This document shows positions 7,505-15,448 of a stretch of 24,376 bases of DNA, one piece after another. The notes under the pieces were generated by a model, which was given only the letters and a program-made list of their open reading frames with translations, did no database searches and was not told the origin of the DNA. A program made the position numbers and the translations under genes. Origin of the DNA: DATMNI01 sp035570275 (GTDB lineage Bacteria; Acidobacteriota; Terriglobia; Bryobacterales; Bryobacteraceae); assembly GCA_035570275.1 (NCBI GenBank), contig DATMNI010000343.1, forward strand, positions 1-24,376, written 5' to 3'. The stretch's first letter is position 1. The number at the start of each line of letters is the position of its first letter.

Positions 7505-8191
7505 ATGGTTAAAACCGTGACTGGTGCGAAAATGCAACGTGAATATGTGGAACTACGAAACGGTGGCTACTACGTGTCTGGAAGCCGCGTTTCCCTAGCG
7601 TCCATTATCTACGATTATAGGGAGGGCGCCGCGGCGGAAACCATCCGGCAGAACTTCCCGACACTGTCTCTTGAGCAGGTTCATGGTGCGATTGCCTTCT
7701 ACCTTGGGAATCGAGAAGAAGCCGATGTCTACCTTCGGAACCTGGAAAGGAAATGGGATGAGTTGGAACAAGCCTCCATCCCAGCCGATCCCGAACTCCA
7801 GGCTAGGATTGTTGGCGAAACCGGCGTGATATTCCGGTTTCAAGCAGACGCTGATCTCAAGCACGCCATCTTGGCGCGAACCCTCCGCCAGTCACCGAGT
7901 CTAGACTTCCGCCGAGCAGAAACTGTTCCTCTGGAGGGTCTCGACGACCCTGAAGTTCTGGCAATGGCTGCCGCAGACGGCCGGGTACTCGTCAGCGACG
8001 ATCTGAGCACTATGGAGGGCCACTTCAAGCGGTTTATTCAAACGCGGAAAATCCCCGGACTCATTTTAATACCTCAGATACGAGTCACCATCGCACGGGC
8101 GATTGAGACTCTGGTGCTGATCGCAGAAGTGCTGGACCCTTGTGCTCTTGAAAACCGAGTTTGCCTGTTTCCCAGCCTGGTCATTTATTGA
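7505..8191 (+). CDS. DUF433-DUF5615 fusion (antitoxin-like plus PIN-like nuclease domain)
   Basis: One 228-residue frame holds two parts. Residues about 10-80 are DUF433 (EYVELRNGGYYVSGSRVSL, then the helical SLEQVHGAIAFYLGNREE). Residues about 108-228 are DUF5615 of the PIN-like superfamily (FRFQADADLKHAIL, DDPEVLAMAAADGRVLVSDD, STMEGHF), with the acidic residues expected for metal binding. In most genomes these are two adjacent genes acting as antitoxin and toxin. Here they read through with no stop; GTG 7826, at the domain border, could still allow separate translation of the second part. ATG 7505 is chosen over ATG 7532 only for being first; the frame extends further upstream but with no domain content. 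Confidence 0.75.
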   Translation: MVKTVTGAKMQREYVELRNGGYYVSGSRVSLASIIYDYREGAAAETIRQNFPTLSLEQVHGAIAFYLGNREEADVYLRNLERKWDELEQASIPADPELQARIVGETGVIFRFQADADLKHAILARTLRQSPSLDFRRAETVPLEGLDDPEVLAMAAADGRVLVSDDLSTMEGHFKRFIQTRKIPGLILIPQIRVTIARAIETLVLIAEVLDPCALENRVCLFPSLVIY

Positions 8192-8236
8192 TATTGAGGT
8201 TTCCGCGGCCGGGCGCCGAATGGCCGCAAACACAAA

Positions 8237-8265
8237 AGGCGGCCCCCTTCGCAGGGAAGCCGCCT
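8237..8265 (-). terminator. Terminator of the minus-strand secreted-protein gene
   Basis: Read on the minus strand, AGGCGGC (8265-8259) pairs with GCCGCCT (8243-8237), with extra pairing in the loop, and the stem runs into TTT at 8236-8234. It lies about 60 bp past the stop of the gene at 8328, and between that gene and the converging DUF433-DUF5615 gene. Confidence 0.65.
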
Positions 8266-8327
8266 GATTGCTTTCGGGATAGAGATTGAAGTGGCTCCGG
8301 CGCACTGGCCGGATACGGGTTAAGCTT

Positions 8328-8732
8328 CTAAGTGGTGCCGCGCTTGGCCGTCACTTCGGTCGTCTGAGGACCGTTCTGGCCGTCGCGGGTGATCTTCAAC
8401 TTCATTGAGTCGCCGTCCAGGGTGCCTTCATATTTGGTCACCATGGTGTTGCCATTCATCTCGCGCTTCACCGAAAACGAAACGTTGTTTCCGTCCACTT
8501 TGCCGTCCATGATTTCGGACGGGGGCGGAGGGTCGCCACCACCGCGGCCAAATCCAGGAACGCTGCCAGTCAACTTGGCGCCATCCTGCTTTAAGGTAAT
8601 GGTCACCGGCCGGCCCGGCCCGCCACCCCTACCCGGTTGTTCGAAGGTCCACTTGCCCGAAACGTCCGCAGCCATGAGCGCGAACGAGGCGACCAGCAGA
8701 ATTGTCATTACAAAAAGAAGCTTTTTGGTCAT
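8328..8732 (-). CDS. Small secreted protein, lipocalin-like type, function unknown
   Basis: This 134-residue protein begins MTKKLLFVMTILLVASFALMAAD, a clear Sec signal peptide with cleavage near residue 21. The mature part starts VSGKWTFEQPGRGGG and carries a repeated strand pattern (TITLKQDGAKLTGSV, then MDGKVDGNNVSFSVKR, then YEGTLDGDSMKLKI) seen in abundant acidobacterial exported proteins of unknown role. A Gly/Pro-rich loop lies between strands. No catalytic motif is visible. It is divergent from the CHASE2 operon, and the 299-bp gap between them holds the regulatory elements described separately. Confidence 0.8.
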   Translation of the reverse strand: MTKKLLFVMTILLVASFALMAADVSGKWTFEQPGRGGGPGRPVTITLKQDGAKLTGSVPGFGRGGGDPPPPSEIMDGKVDGNNVSFSVKREMNGNTMVTKYEGTLDGDSMKLKITRDGQNGPQTTEVTAKRGTT

Positions 8733-8811
8733 AGTGCCCGATTAGGCGTCAGTTCCGGCGCGGATGTTACCCGCCCGGTGGCGCGGCGGCCACTTTCTCT
8801 GCCGGTGAAGT

Positions 8812-8826
8812 GCGGCAAGTTGCCGC
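8812..8826. promoter_or_regulatory. Perfect 15-bp palindrome, candidate activator (enhancer) site
   Basis: GCGGCAA-G-TTGCCGC is a perfect inverted repeat with 7-bp arms. Its centre lies about 70 bp upstream of the sigma54-like element at 8888 and about 95 bp from the predicted transcription start. That is where NtrC-family dimers bind, and the operon downstream encodes such a protein. The assignment is inferred from position and symmetry only. Confidence 0.35.
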
Positions 8827-8887
8827 CGGGGGCTGTTAGGACTGACGCGATCCAATTGATTCCAAGCAGTTTATCGAAGCCGCAGCC

Positions 8888-8902
8888 TGGCAGTTGGCGT
8901 GC
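8888..8902 (+). promoter_or_regulatory. Sigma54-like -24/-12 promoter
   Basis: TGGCAGTTGGCGTGC keeps the invariant GG (8889-8890) and GC (8901-8902) with exactly ten bases between. It matches TGGCA at -24 and TGC at -12 of the sigma54 consensus, missing two T/C positions. It would start a transcript near 8914, giving a leader of about 118 bases that includes the palindrome at 8950-9014, ahead of the CHASE2 kinase gene. GG-N10-GC alone is common in GC-rich DNA, so the call rests on its place before an operon with a GAFTGA-bearing activator. Confidence 0.4.
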
Positions 8903-8949
8903 CCATTCCGAGGTGGGCATCCGTACCCTACTATTAGTGTGAGCCGGTA

Positions 8950-9014
8950 CAGTGGCCGCGACCCCGGTGGGGTCGCGAACTAACGGAACGCGACCCACAG
9001 GGTCGCGGCCACTG
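8950..9014. repeat. Nested palindrome of GGGTCGCG units (REP-like)
   Basis: The outer arms CAGTGGCCGCGACCC (8950-8964) and GGGTCGCGGCCACTG (9000-9014) are perfect 15-bp complements. Inside, GGGTCGCG (8970-8977) pairs with CGCGACCC (8989-8996). The octamer thus occurs four times in alternating orientation. The element fills the last part of the leader of the kinase gene and ends 18 bp before its ATG. It resembles dispersed REP-type intergenic palindromes. In RNA it could form either one long cruciform-like stem or two smaller hairpins. Confidence 0.8.
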
Positions 9015-9031
9015 GTCTGGGAAAGGACCTG

Positions 9032-11626
9032 ATGCTGACGACCCGAGGCAACGGCGGCAAGATGGCGTGGCGACTGGCCATCATCGTTGTCTCCGCGGCG
9101 CTCGGCATGGTTGTGGCCTGGCGCACGCCCGGCATCGGCCGGTATACCGAGGACTGGCTCATGCGCGCCCGCGGCCCGCTGCCGGCGCCCGAGGACATCG
9201 TCATCGTCGCCATCGACGAAACCAGCATGGCCCGTTTCGGGCGCTTTCCCTGGTCGCGGCAGGTGGTGGCGCGCGCCATAGACGCCTTGGCCGCGGATCA
9301 CCCCAAAGTCGTCGGCCTGGATGTTCTGTTCACCGACCAAACCACCCAGGAAGACGACGAGTCGCTGGCCCGCTCCATCGGCCGGGCCGGCAACGTGGTG
9401 GTATCCGCCCAACTGGCCGAATCGCCGGTTCATGGCGGCCCGGCGCGCTGGCTGCTCCCGTTGCCTGACATGGTTCGTGCCGCTGCCGGTATGGGTCACG
9501 TGAATGTGCAGACCGAACTCGATGGCACCGCCCGGCAGATCGCGGTGCGGGCCGCTGATGACGCCGGCCAGACCATATACGCTTTGCCGGTGGAAGTGAT
9601 CCGGGTTGGCGATGGCACCCCGCCGGTGGGCGTAACCGATACCCCGCGTGCCCTGTTGGTTGGGCCGCGCGTGATTCCGCTGGATGTGTCGCCACCGGCC
9701 GTCATGATCGGCCCCGTGATCATCGCCCCAGTTATGATCGCCCCCGGCGTGACGGCCGAGGGGCCCCACGGCCCTTCACAGCCACCCAATTTACAACCAG
9801 CCACTTCACAACCAGCCACTTCACAACAAACCAGGGGACCGGCCGGAATTCTGCGCGACGGCCGCATGAGCATCGATTACATCGGCCCGGCGGGTTCCTT
9901 CGCCGCCCAGACTTTCAGCCTGTCCGATGTGGTGGCCGGCCGCATCTCCGCCGAAAAGTTCCGCGGCAAGTACGTGCTGATCGGCGCCACGGCGGCGTCC
10001 TCGGGCGACCACGTGGCATCCCCGTTCGTGCGCTATACCGATGAGCGCGCAGACCAGCATGGAACGCTGGTGCCGGGTGTGGAGGTTCTGGCGAACGCGG
10101 TGAACACCATCCTTCGTTCGCGCTTCTATTCGGAGACCTCCGATTGGGCGGTGTTCCTGCTAGCCGGACTGGTGGCCGCCCTCACCCTGGTGCTTCTGGA
10201 CGGCGCGCAGGGGGGCCACGAACTGCTGAAGCAGGTGGCCGTTCTGGTGGGTGTGGCGGCCGCGGTATGGCTGGCGGCTTATCTGGCTTTCACCTGGTTT
10301 CTGGTGTTTCCGCCGCTGGCGCCGGCTTTGATTGCGTTCGCGGTGGCGGGAATCCTGGGGCTGCTGCGCCGGTCGCTCGATGCCAGTTCGCGGCTGGATG
10401 CCAACATCGCGGAGTTGGCATTCTCGGGCGATCTGTTAGCCCCCGCCGGTGCCGGCATCGGCGGCCCTTACCACCACTGGGTTCATGGCGGCCCGGTATC
10501 GCTGGCGCGGGGTTGGCTGCCCAGGGGACTGGAGTGGAAAGCGCGCACGCTGAGCGAATTGAACGCGCGCCTGCTGGAACGCGCGCGCTTCATGGATTTC
10601 GCCCTGCGTTCGGTGGAAGACGGCCTGATCATGGCAGCACCAGACGGGCTGATCACGTTTGCCAACCGCAGCGCCGGAGCCATCCTGGGTTCCACCGGCC
10701 GCGGATTGGTGGGCCAGAACCTGGCGCAACGCCTGGCCGGCCTGGTGGATGCCGGGATGATCGCGCGCCTGGTGGAAGACCGGGGCAGAATCGAGCGCGA
10801 AATCACCATCAACAACGTGCGGCCGCAGCAATTCACGCTGCGCATGGCGGCGGTTTCGGCGGGAGACAACGGCAACGGCTCGACATTGGGAATTGTGGCG
10901 TCGCTCTCCGATATCACGCGCCAGCACGAACTGCAACAGACCAAGAACGACGTGATCTCGCTGGTGTCGCACGAAATGCGCACGCCGCTCACGGCCATCC
11001 AGGGGATGACGGAACTGCTGGCCCAATACGACGTGGATCCGAAGCGCAGCAAGGAAATGCACCTGGCCATCAACGACGAAGTGAAGCGCCTGACGCGCAT
11101 GATCACCGGCTATCTGGATATCACGCGCCTGGAATCGGGCGCCACCGAGTTGCGCCGCTCGGCGGTGCGGGTGGAAAACCTGCTGGAACGCTCCCTGCTG
11201 CTGCTGGACCCTGTGGCGGCGCAAAGCGGTATCCGGCTGGTGCGCCGTTTCGCCCCGGAACTGCCGGCGCTGCTGGCCGATGCCGACCTGCTTTCGCGCG
11301 CCGTGGAGAACCTGATCTCAAACGCCATCAAGTACAGCCCGTCCGGAACCGAGGTGACGGTTGTCACTTCGAGCGACGAGGAAGCGGTGTTCATCGAGGT
11401 CGCAGACGAGGGCTACGGCATTTCGGAAGCCGATCTGACGCGGATTTTCGAGAAGTTCTACCGGGTTCCACGGGTGCAGGACGCCGGTGTGCCGGGCACC
11501 GGCCTGGGCCTGGCGCTGGTCCGCGAAATCGCCGAATTGCACGGCGGCTCGGTGGCCGTCAAAAGCGCAGTGAACGCCGGTTCCACGTTCACCCTGCGGA
11601 TTCCGCGCAAAGAGGAATCCGCGTGA
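9032..11626 (+). CDS. CHASE2-PAS sensor histidine kinase
   Basis: This 864-residue protein has an N-terminal membrane helix (12-29) followed by a large extracytoplasmic CHASE2 domain (about 35-365; VIVAIDETSMARFGRFPW, VVGLDVLF and YVLIGATAASSGD are characteristic). Three membrane helices follow (about 373-390, 400-420, 424-446), then a PAS domain (about 520-632), HisKA with His647 (SHEMRTPLTAIQ) and an ATPase domain (N-box Asn764 in ENLISNAIKY, then VADEGYGIS and GTGLGLAL). Residues 223-270 are low-complexity tandem repeats inserted in CHASE2. ATG 9032 has a Shine-Dalgarno (GAAAGGA) 6 bp upstream. It is the first gene of a three-gene operon; the activator gene begins 37 bp later and is the likely phosphorylation target. 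Confidence 0.93.
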   Translation: MLTTRGNGGKMAWRLAIIVVSAALGMVVAWRTPGIGRYTEDWLMRARGPLPAPEDIVIVAIDETSMARFGRFPWSRQVVARAIDALAADHPKVVGLDVLFTDQTTQEDDESLARSIGRAGNVVVSAQLAESPVHGGPARWLLPLPDMVRAAAGMGHVNVQTELDGTARQIAVRAADDAGQTIYALPVEVIRVGDGTPPVGVTDTPRALLVGPRVIPLDVSPPAVMIGPVIIAPVMIAPGVTAEGPHGPSQPPNLQPATSQPATSQQTRGPAGILRDGRMSIDYIGPAGSFAAQTFSLSDVVAGRISAEKFRGKYVLIGATAASSGDHVASPFVRYTDERADQHGTLVPGVEVLANAVNTILRSRFYSETSDWAVFLLAGLVAALTLVLLDGAQGGHELLKQVAVLVGVAAAVWLAAYLAFTWFLVFPPLAPALIAFAVAGILGLLRRSLDASSRLDANIAELAFSGDLLAPAGAGIGGPYHHWVHGGPVSLARGWLPRGLEWKARTLSELNARLLERARFMDFALRSVEDGLIMAAPDGLITFANRSAGAILGSTGRGLVGQNLAQRLAGLVDAGMIARLVEDRGRIEREITINNVRPQQFTLRMAAVSAGDNGNGSTLGIVASLSDITRQHELQQTKNDVISLVSHEMRTPLTAIQGMTELLAQYDVDPKRSKEMHLAINDEVKRLTRMITGYLDITRLESGATELRRSAVRVENLLERSLLLLDPVAAQSGIRLVRRFAPELPALLADADLLSRAVENLISNAIKYSPSGTEVTVVTSSDEEAVFIEVADEGYGISEADLTRIFEKFYRVPRVQDAGVPGTGLGLALVREIAELHGGSVAVKSAVNAGSTFTLRIPRKEESA
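9701..9745. repeat. 15-bp tandem repeat inside the CHASE2 kinase
   Basis: Three units beginning at 9701, 9716 and 9731 (GTCATGATCGGCCCC, GTGATCATCGCCCCA, GTTATGATCGCCCCC) encode a Val-x-Ile-x-Pro pentapeptide repeat in the middle of the extracytoplasmic domain. Confidence 0.75.
9777..9836. repeat. Second 15-bp tandem repeat inside the CHASE2 kinase
   Basis: Units CACAACCAGCCACTT and variants start at 9777, 9792, 9807 and 9822. They encode a Pro-Ala-Thr-Ser-Gln pentapeptide repeat just after the Val/Ile/Pro repeat. The two central units differ at one base. Base composition here (A and C rich) departs sharply from the surrounding GC-rich coding sequence. Confidence 0.8.
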
Positions 11627-11663
11627 GTACCAATCCGATGGCAGTCCTGGAGGCCTACCCCAC

Positions 11664-13100
11664 ATGTCTCAACAACCCCATATTCTGATTGCCGACGACG
11701 AACGTTCCATCCGGTTGATGCTCGAAACCGGTCTCACGCTGAACGGTTTCCGGGTCACCGCTGTGCGCACCGGCCGGGAGGCGCTGGAGGCGTGTGCCAG
11801 CACTTCATTCGACGCCATCCTGAGCGACATTTACATGCCGGACGTGGGCGGCCTGGAACTGGTGGACGCGCTGCGCGCGTCGAACGCCAATCTTCCCATT
11901 GTGCTGATGACGGCGCAGGGATCGCTCGCCGTTGCCATCGAAGCGGTCACTCGGGGCGCCACTGATTTCATCGGCAAACCCTTCGACATCTCGGCGGTGG
12001 TGGCGCTTCTCAAACGCCTGCTGGAGGCGCGCCGCGAGGCCGACGCCGCTGAGACCGTGCCACCGGACCTGCATCTTTCCCAAGCCGGGCTGGTGGGCCG
12101 CAGCGCTCCCATGGTGATGGTCTACAAGCTGATCGCCCAAGCGGCGCGAACCGATGCCACGGTCCTGATCATGGGCGAATCCGGAACCGGCAAGGAGCTG
12201 GTGGCGCGCGCCGTTCATGATTTCAGCGCGCGCTCGGCCCGACCGTTCCTCTCCGTGAATTGCTCCGGCCTCACCGATACCTTGCTGGAGTCCGAGTTAT
12301 TCGGGTATACGCGCGGCGCCTTCACCGGCGCCAATACGGAACGCCAGGGCCTGTTTGAAGCGGCCGACGGCGGAACCCTCTTCCTGGACGAGTTGGCTTC
12401 CACCAGCCCGGCGTTTCAAGCCAGCCTGCTGCGAGTTCTGCAGTCGGGCGAAGTGCGCCGTGTGGGGTCCACTCAATCCCGCCGGGTGGACGTGCGCGTG
12501 ATCGGCGCCAGCAACGCGCCTTTGCGCGACCTGGTGGCCGCCGGCAGTTTCCGTTCGGATCTGTTTTACCGGCTCAGCGTCCTCAGCGTCGAACTGCCGC
12601 CGCTGCGGGCACGAGCGGGCGATGTGGAACTGCTCACCGGCCACTTCCTGCAGACCTTCCGCGGCCCCGATCAGCCGCCGCTGCACCTGACCCGCGAAGC
12701 CATGGACGCGCTGGGCGCCCACAATTTCCCGGGCAATGTGCGGGAACTGGAAAACGCCCTGCGCCGCGCCGTGGCGCTCTCCTCCGGCGGTCTGGTCACC
12801 ATCGATTGCCTGCCACCCGAGATCGCCGCCCGCGGCCACAAGGCCGCCGCTCCGAGCGAACGCCCGGAGCATCGCCTGATCGCCGACCGTCCTAACATGG
12901 AGGAATTGCAGCGCCGCTACTTACAGCTCATACTGGAAGAGACCGGTTGGAACCGCCGCCGGGCAGCCGCCGTCCTTGATTTGGACCGCCGAACCATCCA
13001 GCGGCTCATCGCACGGTATCAACTGCAAGGGGCGGTTGACACCGAGGGAGAACTGGAAGTGGAAGAGGAAAACGCGGAAAGGCCGCTGGATATCGCGTGA
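11664..13100 (+). CDS. NtrC-family sigma54-dependent response regulator
   Basis: This 478-residue protein has three parts. The receiver (1-120) has DD11-12, phospho-acceptor Asp55 in LSDIYMPD, and Lys105. The AAA+ sigma54-activation domain (about 143-375) has Walker A GESGTGKE (171-178), the sigma54-contacting loop GAFTGA (219-224) intact, and Walker B GGTLFLDE. A C-terminal Fis-type helix-turn-helix (about 425-460; RRAAAVLDLDRRTIQRLI) is followed by an acidic tail. The complete GAFTGA shows it should drive sigma54 promoters. The Shine-Dalgarno GGAGG (11649-11653) supports ATG 11664. It lies 37 bp after the CHASE2 kinase and its stop overlaps the start of the FecR-barrel gene by 4 bp, so the three are cotranscribed and the last two translationally coupled. 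Confidence 0.94.
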   Translation: MSQQPHILIADDERSIRLMLETGLTLNGFRVTAVRTGREALEACASTSFDAILSDIYMPDVGGLELVDALRASNANLPIVLMTAQGSLAVAIEAVTRGATDFIGKPFDISAVVALLKRLLEARREADAAETVPPDLHLSQAGLVGRSAPMVMVYKLIAQAARTDATVLIMGESGTGKELVARAVHDFSARSARPFLSVNCSGLTDTLLESELFGYTRGAFTGANTERQGLFEAADGGTLFLDELASTSPAFQASLLRVLQSGEVRRVGSTQSRRVDVRVIGASNAPLRDLVAAGSFRSDLFYRLSVLSVELPPLRARAGDVELLTGHFLQTFRGPDQPPLHLTREAMDALGAHNFPGNVRELENALRRAVALSSGGLVTIDCLPPEIAARGHKAAAPSERPEHRLIADRPNMEELQRRYLQLILEETGWNRRRAAAVLDLDRRTIQRLIARYQLQGAVDTEGELEVEEENAERPLDIA

Positions 13101-15448
13101 AACAGGAAGGCCGCGCCAGCCCGAGTGCCCGACCGAGCAGGTGTTCCAGGACGTGTGCCAGCACATCCACCTGGCTGGCGTTCGGAGTGGCGCTGGTGTT
13201 CAGCGGCGTGGCGGCCGCGCAATCCACACCGGTAATCGCGCGGGCTGCCAGCGTCAGCGGCCAGGCTCTTCTGGTGGGCAGCGGCAGCGCGCCGTTCCTG
13301 CTGACCCCCGGATACATTCTCAACCCCGGCGACCGCATCGATACACGGGGCGGCGGGCGCGTGGTCATCGATCTGAGCGATGGCAGCATGGTGGTGGTGT
13401 CGCCGGAGTCCGTCGTCATCCTGAAGGATTTCCGCACCGCCGGTTCTTTGCGCGAACTTTTCGAGATCGCGGTAGGCCTGGTGCGCGTCAAGATCAACCA
13501 CTTTGCCGGCAAGCCGAACCCGTATCGCATGAACAGCCCGACGGCTTCGATCGCGGTTCGCGGAACCGAGTTCAGTATTGAGGTGGACGCCCAGGGCGAC
13601 ACCCAGGTGGTGGTTTACGAGGGCGCGGTGGAAGTGACCAGCCTGAGCGATCCCAGCCACCGGGTGCTGATTGAAGCCGGGCGCGGCGTGCTGGTGCGGC
13701 CGGGTCAGGACTTCCACCTGCTGGCTGGGGCCCTTGGATCGCCCGGAAACCGCGATGCAGGCGACCGGAATGAAGCCGCCGACCGCGACCATCCGGGCGC
13801 TGCTCCGTTAGCTCAGAACGGGGTGTTAGCGCAAGCGCAGAATGGGGCGGGCAATTCGGCTGCACCCAACCCTTCATCCAACCATGGACCCGATAACCAC
13901 GGCGGCGGTCCCGGGGCGCCTCCGGGTGGCCCAACAGGCGGCCCAAGCCAAACATCCTGGCCGGGTCAACCACAACCGCAACCGCAGGCCGCCCACGATC
14001 GCGAGGAAGGTTCGCCGCGCGCCACCGCCAGCACCTACGACCGGTATGTCGCCGGTCTGGCCGACGTGCAGCAGTTGCCATTCCTCTTCCGCTTCAACGC
14101 CTATCCGGAAGCCCATTTGGACAGCCTGGAGAACCCGGCGTATGCGACCGGTTTCGAGCAGGGCGAAGGCAGAATTTTCGTGCTGCCGACGTTCAGCGGC
14201 GTGCGCGGATTGCAGGAATACCAATCGGCTTTCGGCCCCGCCGGTTCGCTGCCCGGTAACTACAGCATCTCTCCGCAGCTATCGATGTTCTCCCCCATCG
14301 GCGCGGGCTTCACGCTGGGCGGCAGCGTTTCGGCGTCGCGTGTCGGCGATACCTCACTTTCGTCCCAGCCCGATTTCGAGGCCCCACTGCAAGGACAGCC
14401 CGGCGTGCCAGGCGCGCCGGGCCCCGGTGTGGCGATACCCGGCGTGCAACGGACCTCCGCAAATTCCACATCCGACTTCTACTCCGGCGCCCTGGTGCTG
14501 GCCCGGCGCCTCGGGCCGGACAGCTTTGGCCTGGAACTGGAGTCCCTCAAGGGCACCGGCTCGCTCGACAGCACCACCACCGACAGCACCAGCACGGATA
14601 CCGGGACTACCGGTAACAACGCTGGGGCGCCGGGCTCCACGGAACGAATCAATTCGGTCTCCACAGTAAACCAGACGCGATTGACCGCCGGTTATTCGCA
14701 CGACTTTTCGAAGAACCTGAAACTGGGGCTCTTCTATCGCTACGCATTCATTGGCGCCGACGATCATGACGTGAGCCATACCGTGGGCGGCATGGCCATG
14801 AAACTCGATGGGACCCGCACCTCCGGCCACTCCTTCGAATTCGGACTGCGACTCCGCGGAGCCATCACGCCTCGCCTGTATTACGGAGTCACGGCGGCAT
14901 GGCTGGGCGTTTCCCTGCAGGACAGCCTGGCGCGCGCCGGGGCGGTGGATTCGGGAGAGCGCGACCGCGCCCAGCGGGGATCGATGGCGCTCGGTTTAGG
15001 ATATGCACTCACGCGCCGCGCCATGCTGAGCTTCGACGTAGCCGGCGGCGCCAGCCGCGCGTGGGCGGCGCGCACCGAGAATGCCACCGGCAACCTGCTG
15101 CAGAACGGTGTCGCCAACGGCCACTTCGCGTCGATGCATGCGGCCATTCAGGTGGACATTACGCGGCGCCTCTTTGCCAGCGCATCGCTGCTCAATATCT
15201 GGCAATGCCACGACATGAACGTGACCCTTTTTCCCGACCGGTACGGCTACCGGACGATGGTGGAAGACTCGTTTTTCCCGGCAAATCCGATGGCCTGGCA
15301 GACTGCCAGCCGTTTCTCCGATTTCGGCGCCGGCTGGCGCTTCACCCGCGACCTGTTCGCGCAGTATCTCTTTTCCACCGACTACGGCGCCACGAGGCCG
15401 ACCCATACTTTGATGGTGAGGTATACCTTCCGGCTGCGGCGGGAGTAG
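13097..15448 (+). CDS. FecR-domain protein with C-terminal outer-membrane beta-barrel
   Basis: This 783-residue protein starts at GTG 13097, inside the preceding stop (GTGA overlap). An Arg/Ser-rich start is followed by a hydrophobic export segment (about 26-42, ending VAAAQ). A FecR domain covers about 48-205 (GDRIDTRGGGRVVIDLSDGS, SPTASIAVRGTEF, VVVYEGAVEV). A Pro/Gly/Asn/Gln-rich linker spans about 215-325. The remainder has alternating amphipathic strands typical of an autotransporter- or porin-like barrel, ending with the strand HTLMVRYTFRL. FecR domains usually sit in the periplasm and relay signals; fused to a barrel, this one would be anchored to the outer membrane facing the CHASE2 sensor. 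Its 3' end is duplicated at 19442. The barrel assignment rests on strand pattern only. Confidence 0.85.
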   Translation: MKQEGRASPSARPSRCSRTCASTSTWLAFGVALVFSGVAAAQSTPVIARAASVSGQALLVGSGSAPFLLTPGYILNPGDRIDTRGGGRVVIDLSDGSMVVVSPESVVILKDFRTAGSLRELFEIAVGLVRVKINHFAGKPNPYRMNSPTASIAVRGTEFSIEVDAQGDTQVVVYEGAVEVTSLSDPSHRVLIEAGRGVLVRPGQDFHLLAGALGSPGNRDAGDRNEAADRDHPGAAPLAQNGVLAQAQNGAGNSAAPNPSSNHGPDNHGGGPGAPPGGPTGGPSQTSWPGQPQPQPQAAHDREEGSPRATASTYDRYVAGLADVQQLPFLFRFNAYPEAHLDSLENPAYATGFEQGEGRIFVLPTFSGVRGLQEYQSAFGPAGSLPGNYSISPQLSMFSPIGAGFTLGGSVSASRVGDTSLSSQPDFEAPLQGQPGVPGAPGPGVAIPGVQRTSANSTSDFYSGALVLARRLGPDSFGLELESLKGTGSLDSTTTDSTSTDTGTTGNNAGAPGSTERINSVSTVNQTRLTAGYSHDFSKNLKLGLFYRYAFIGADDHDVSHTVGGMAMKLDGTRTSGHSFEFGLRLRGAITPRLYYGVTAAWLGVSLQDSLARAGAVDSGERDRAQRGSMALGLGYALTRRAMLSFDVAGGASRAWAARTENATGNLLQNGVANGHFASMHAAIQVDITRRLFASASLLNIWQCHDMNVTLFPDRYGYRTMVEDSFFPANPMAWQTASRFSDFGAGWRFTRDLFAQYLFSTDYGATRPTHTLMVRYTFRLRRE

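Noticed and set aside
8729..9769. 346-codon minus-strand frame over the CHASE2 start and its upstream region
   Set aside because: It is Gly/His/Arg-rich, runs through the REP-like palindrome, and lies opposite a confident gene.
10144..11688. Long plus-strand frame in a different register over the CHASE2 kinase
   Set aside because: The product is Gly/Arg/Ala/His-rich with no motif, while the other frame encodes all kinase boxes.
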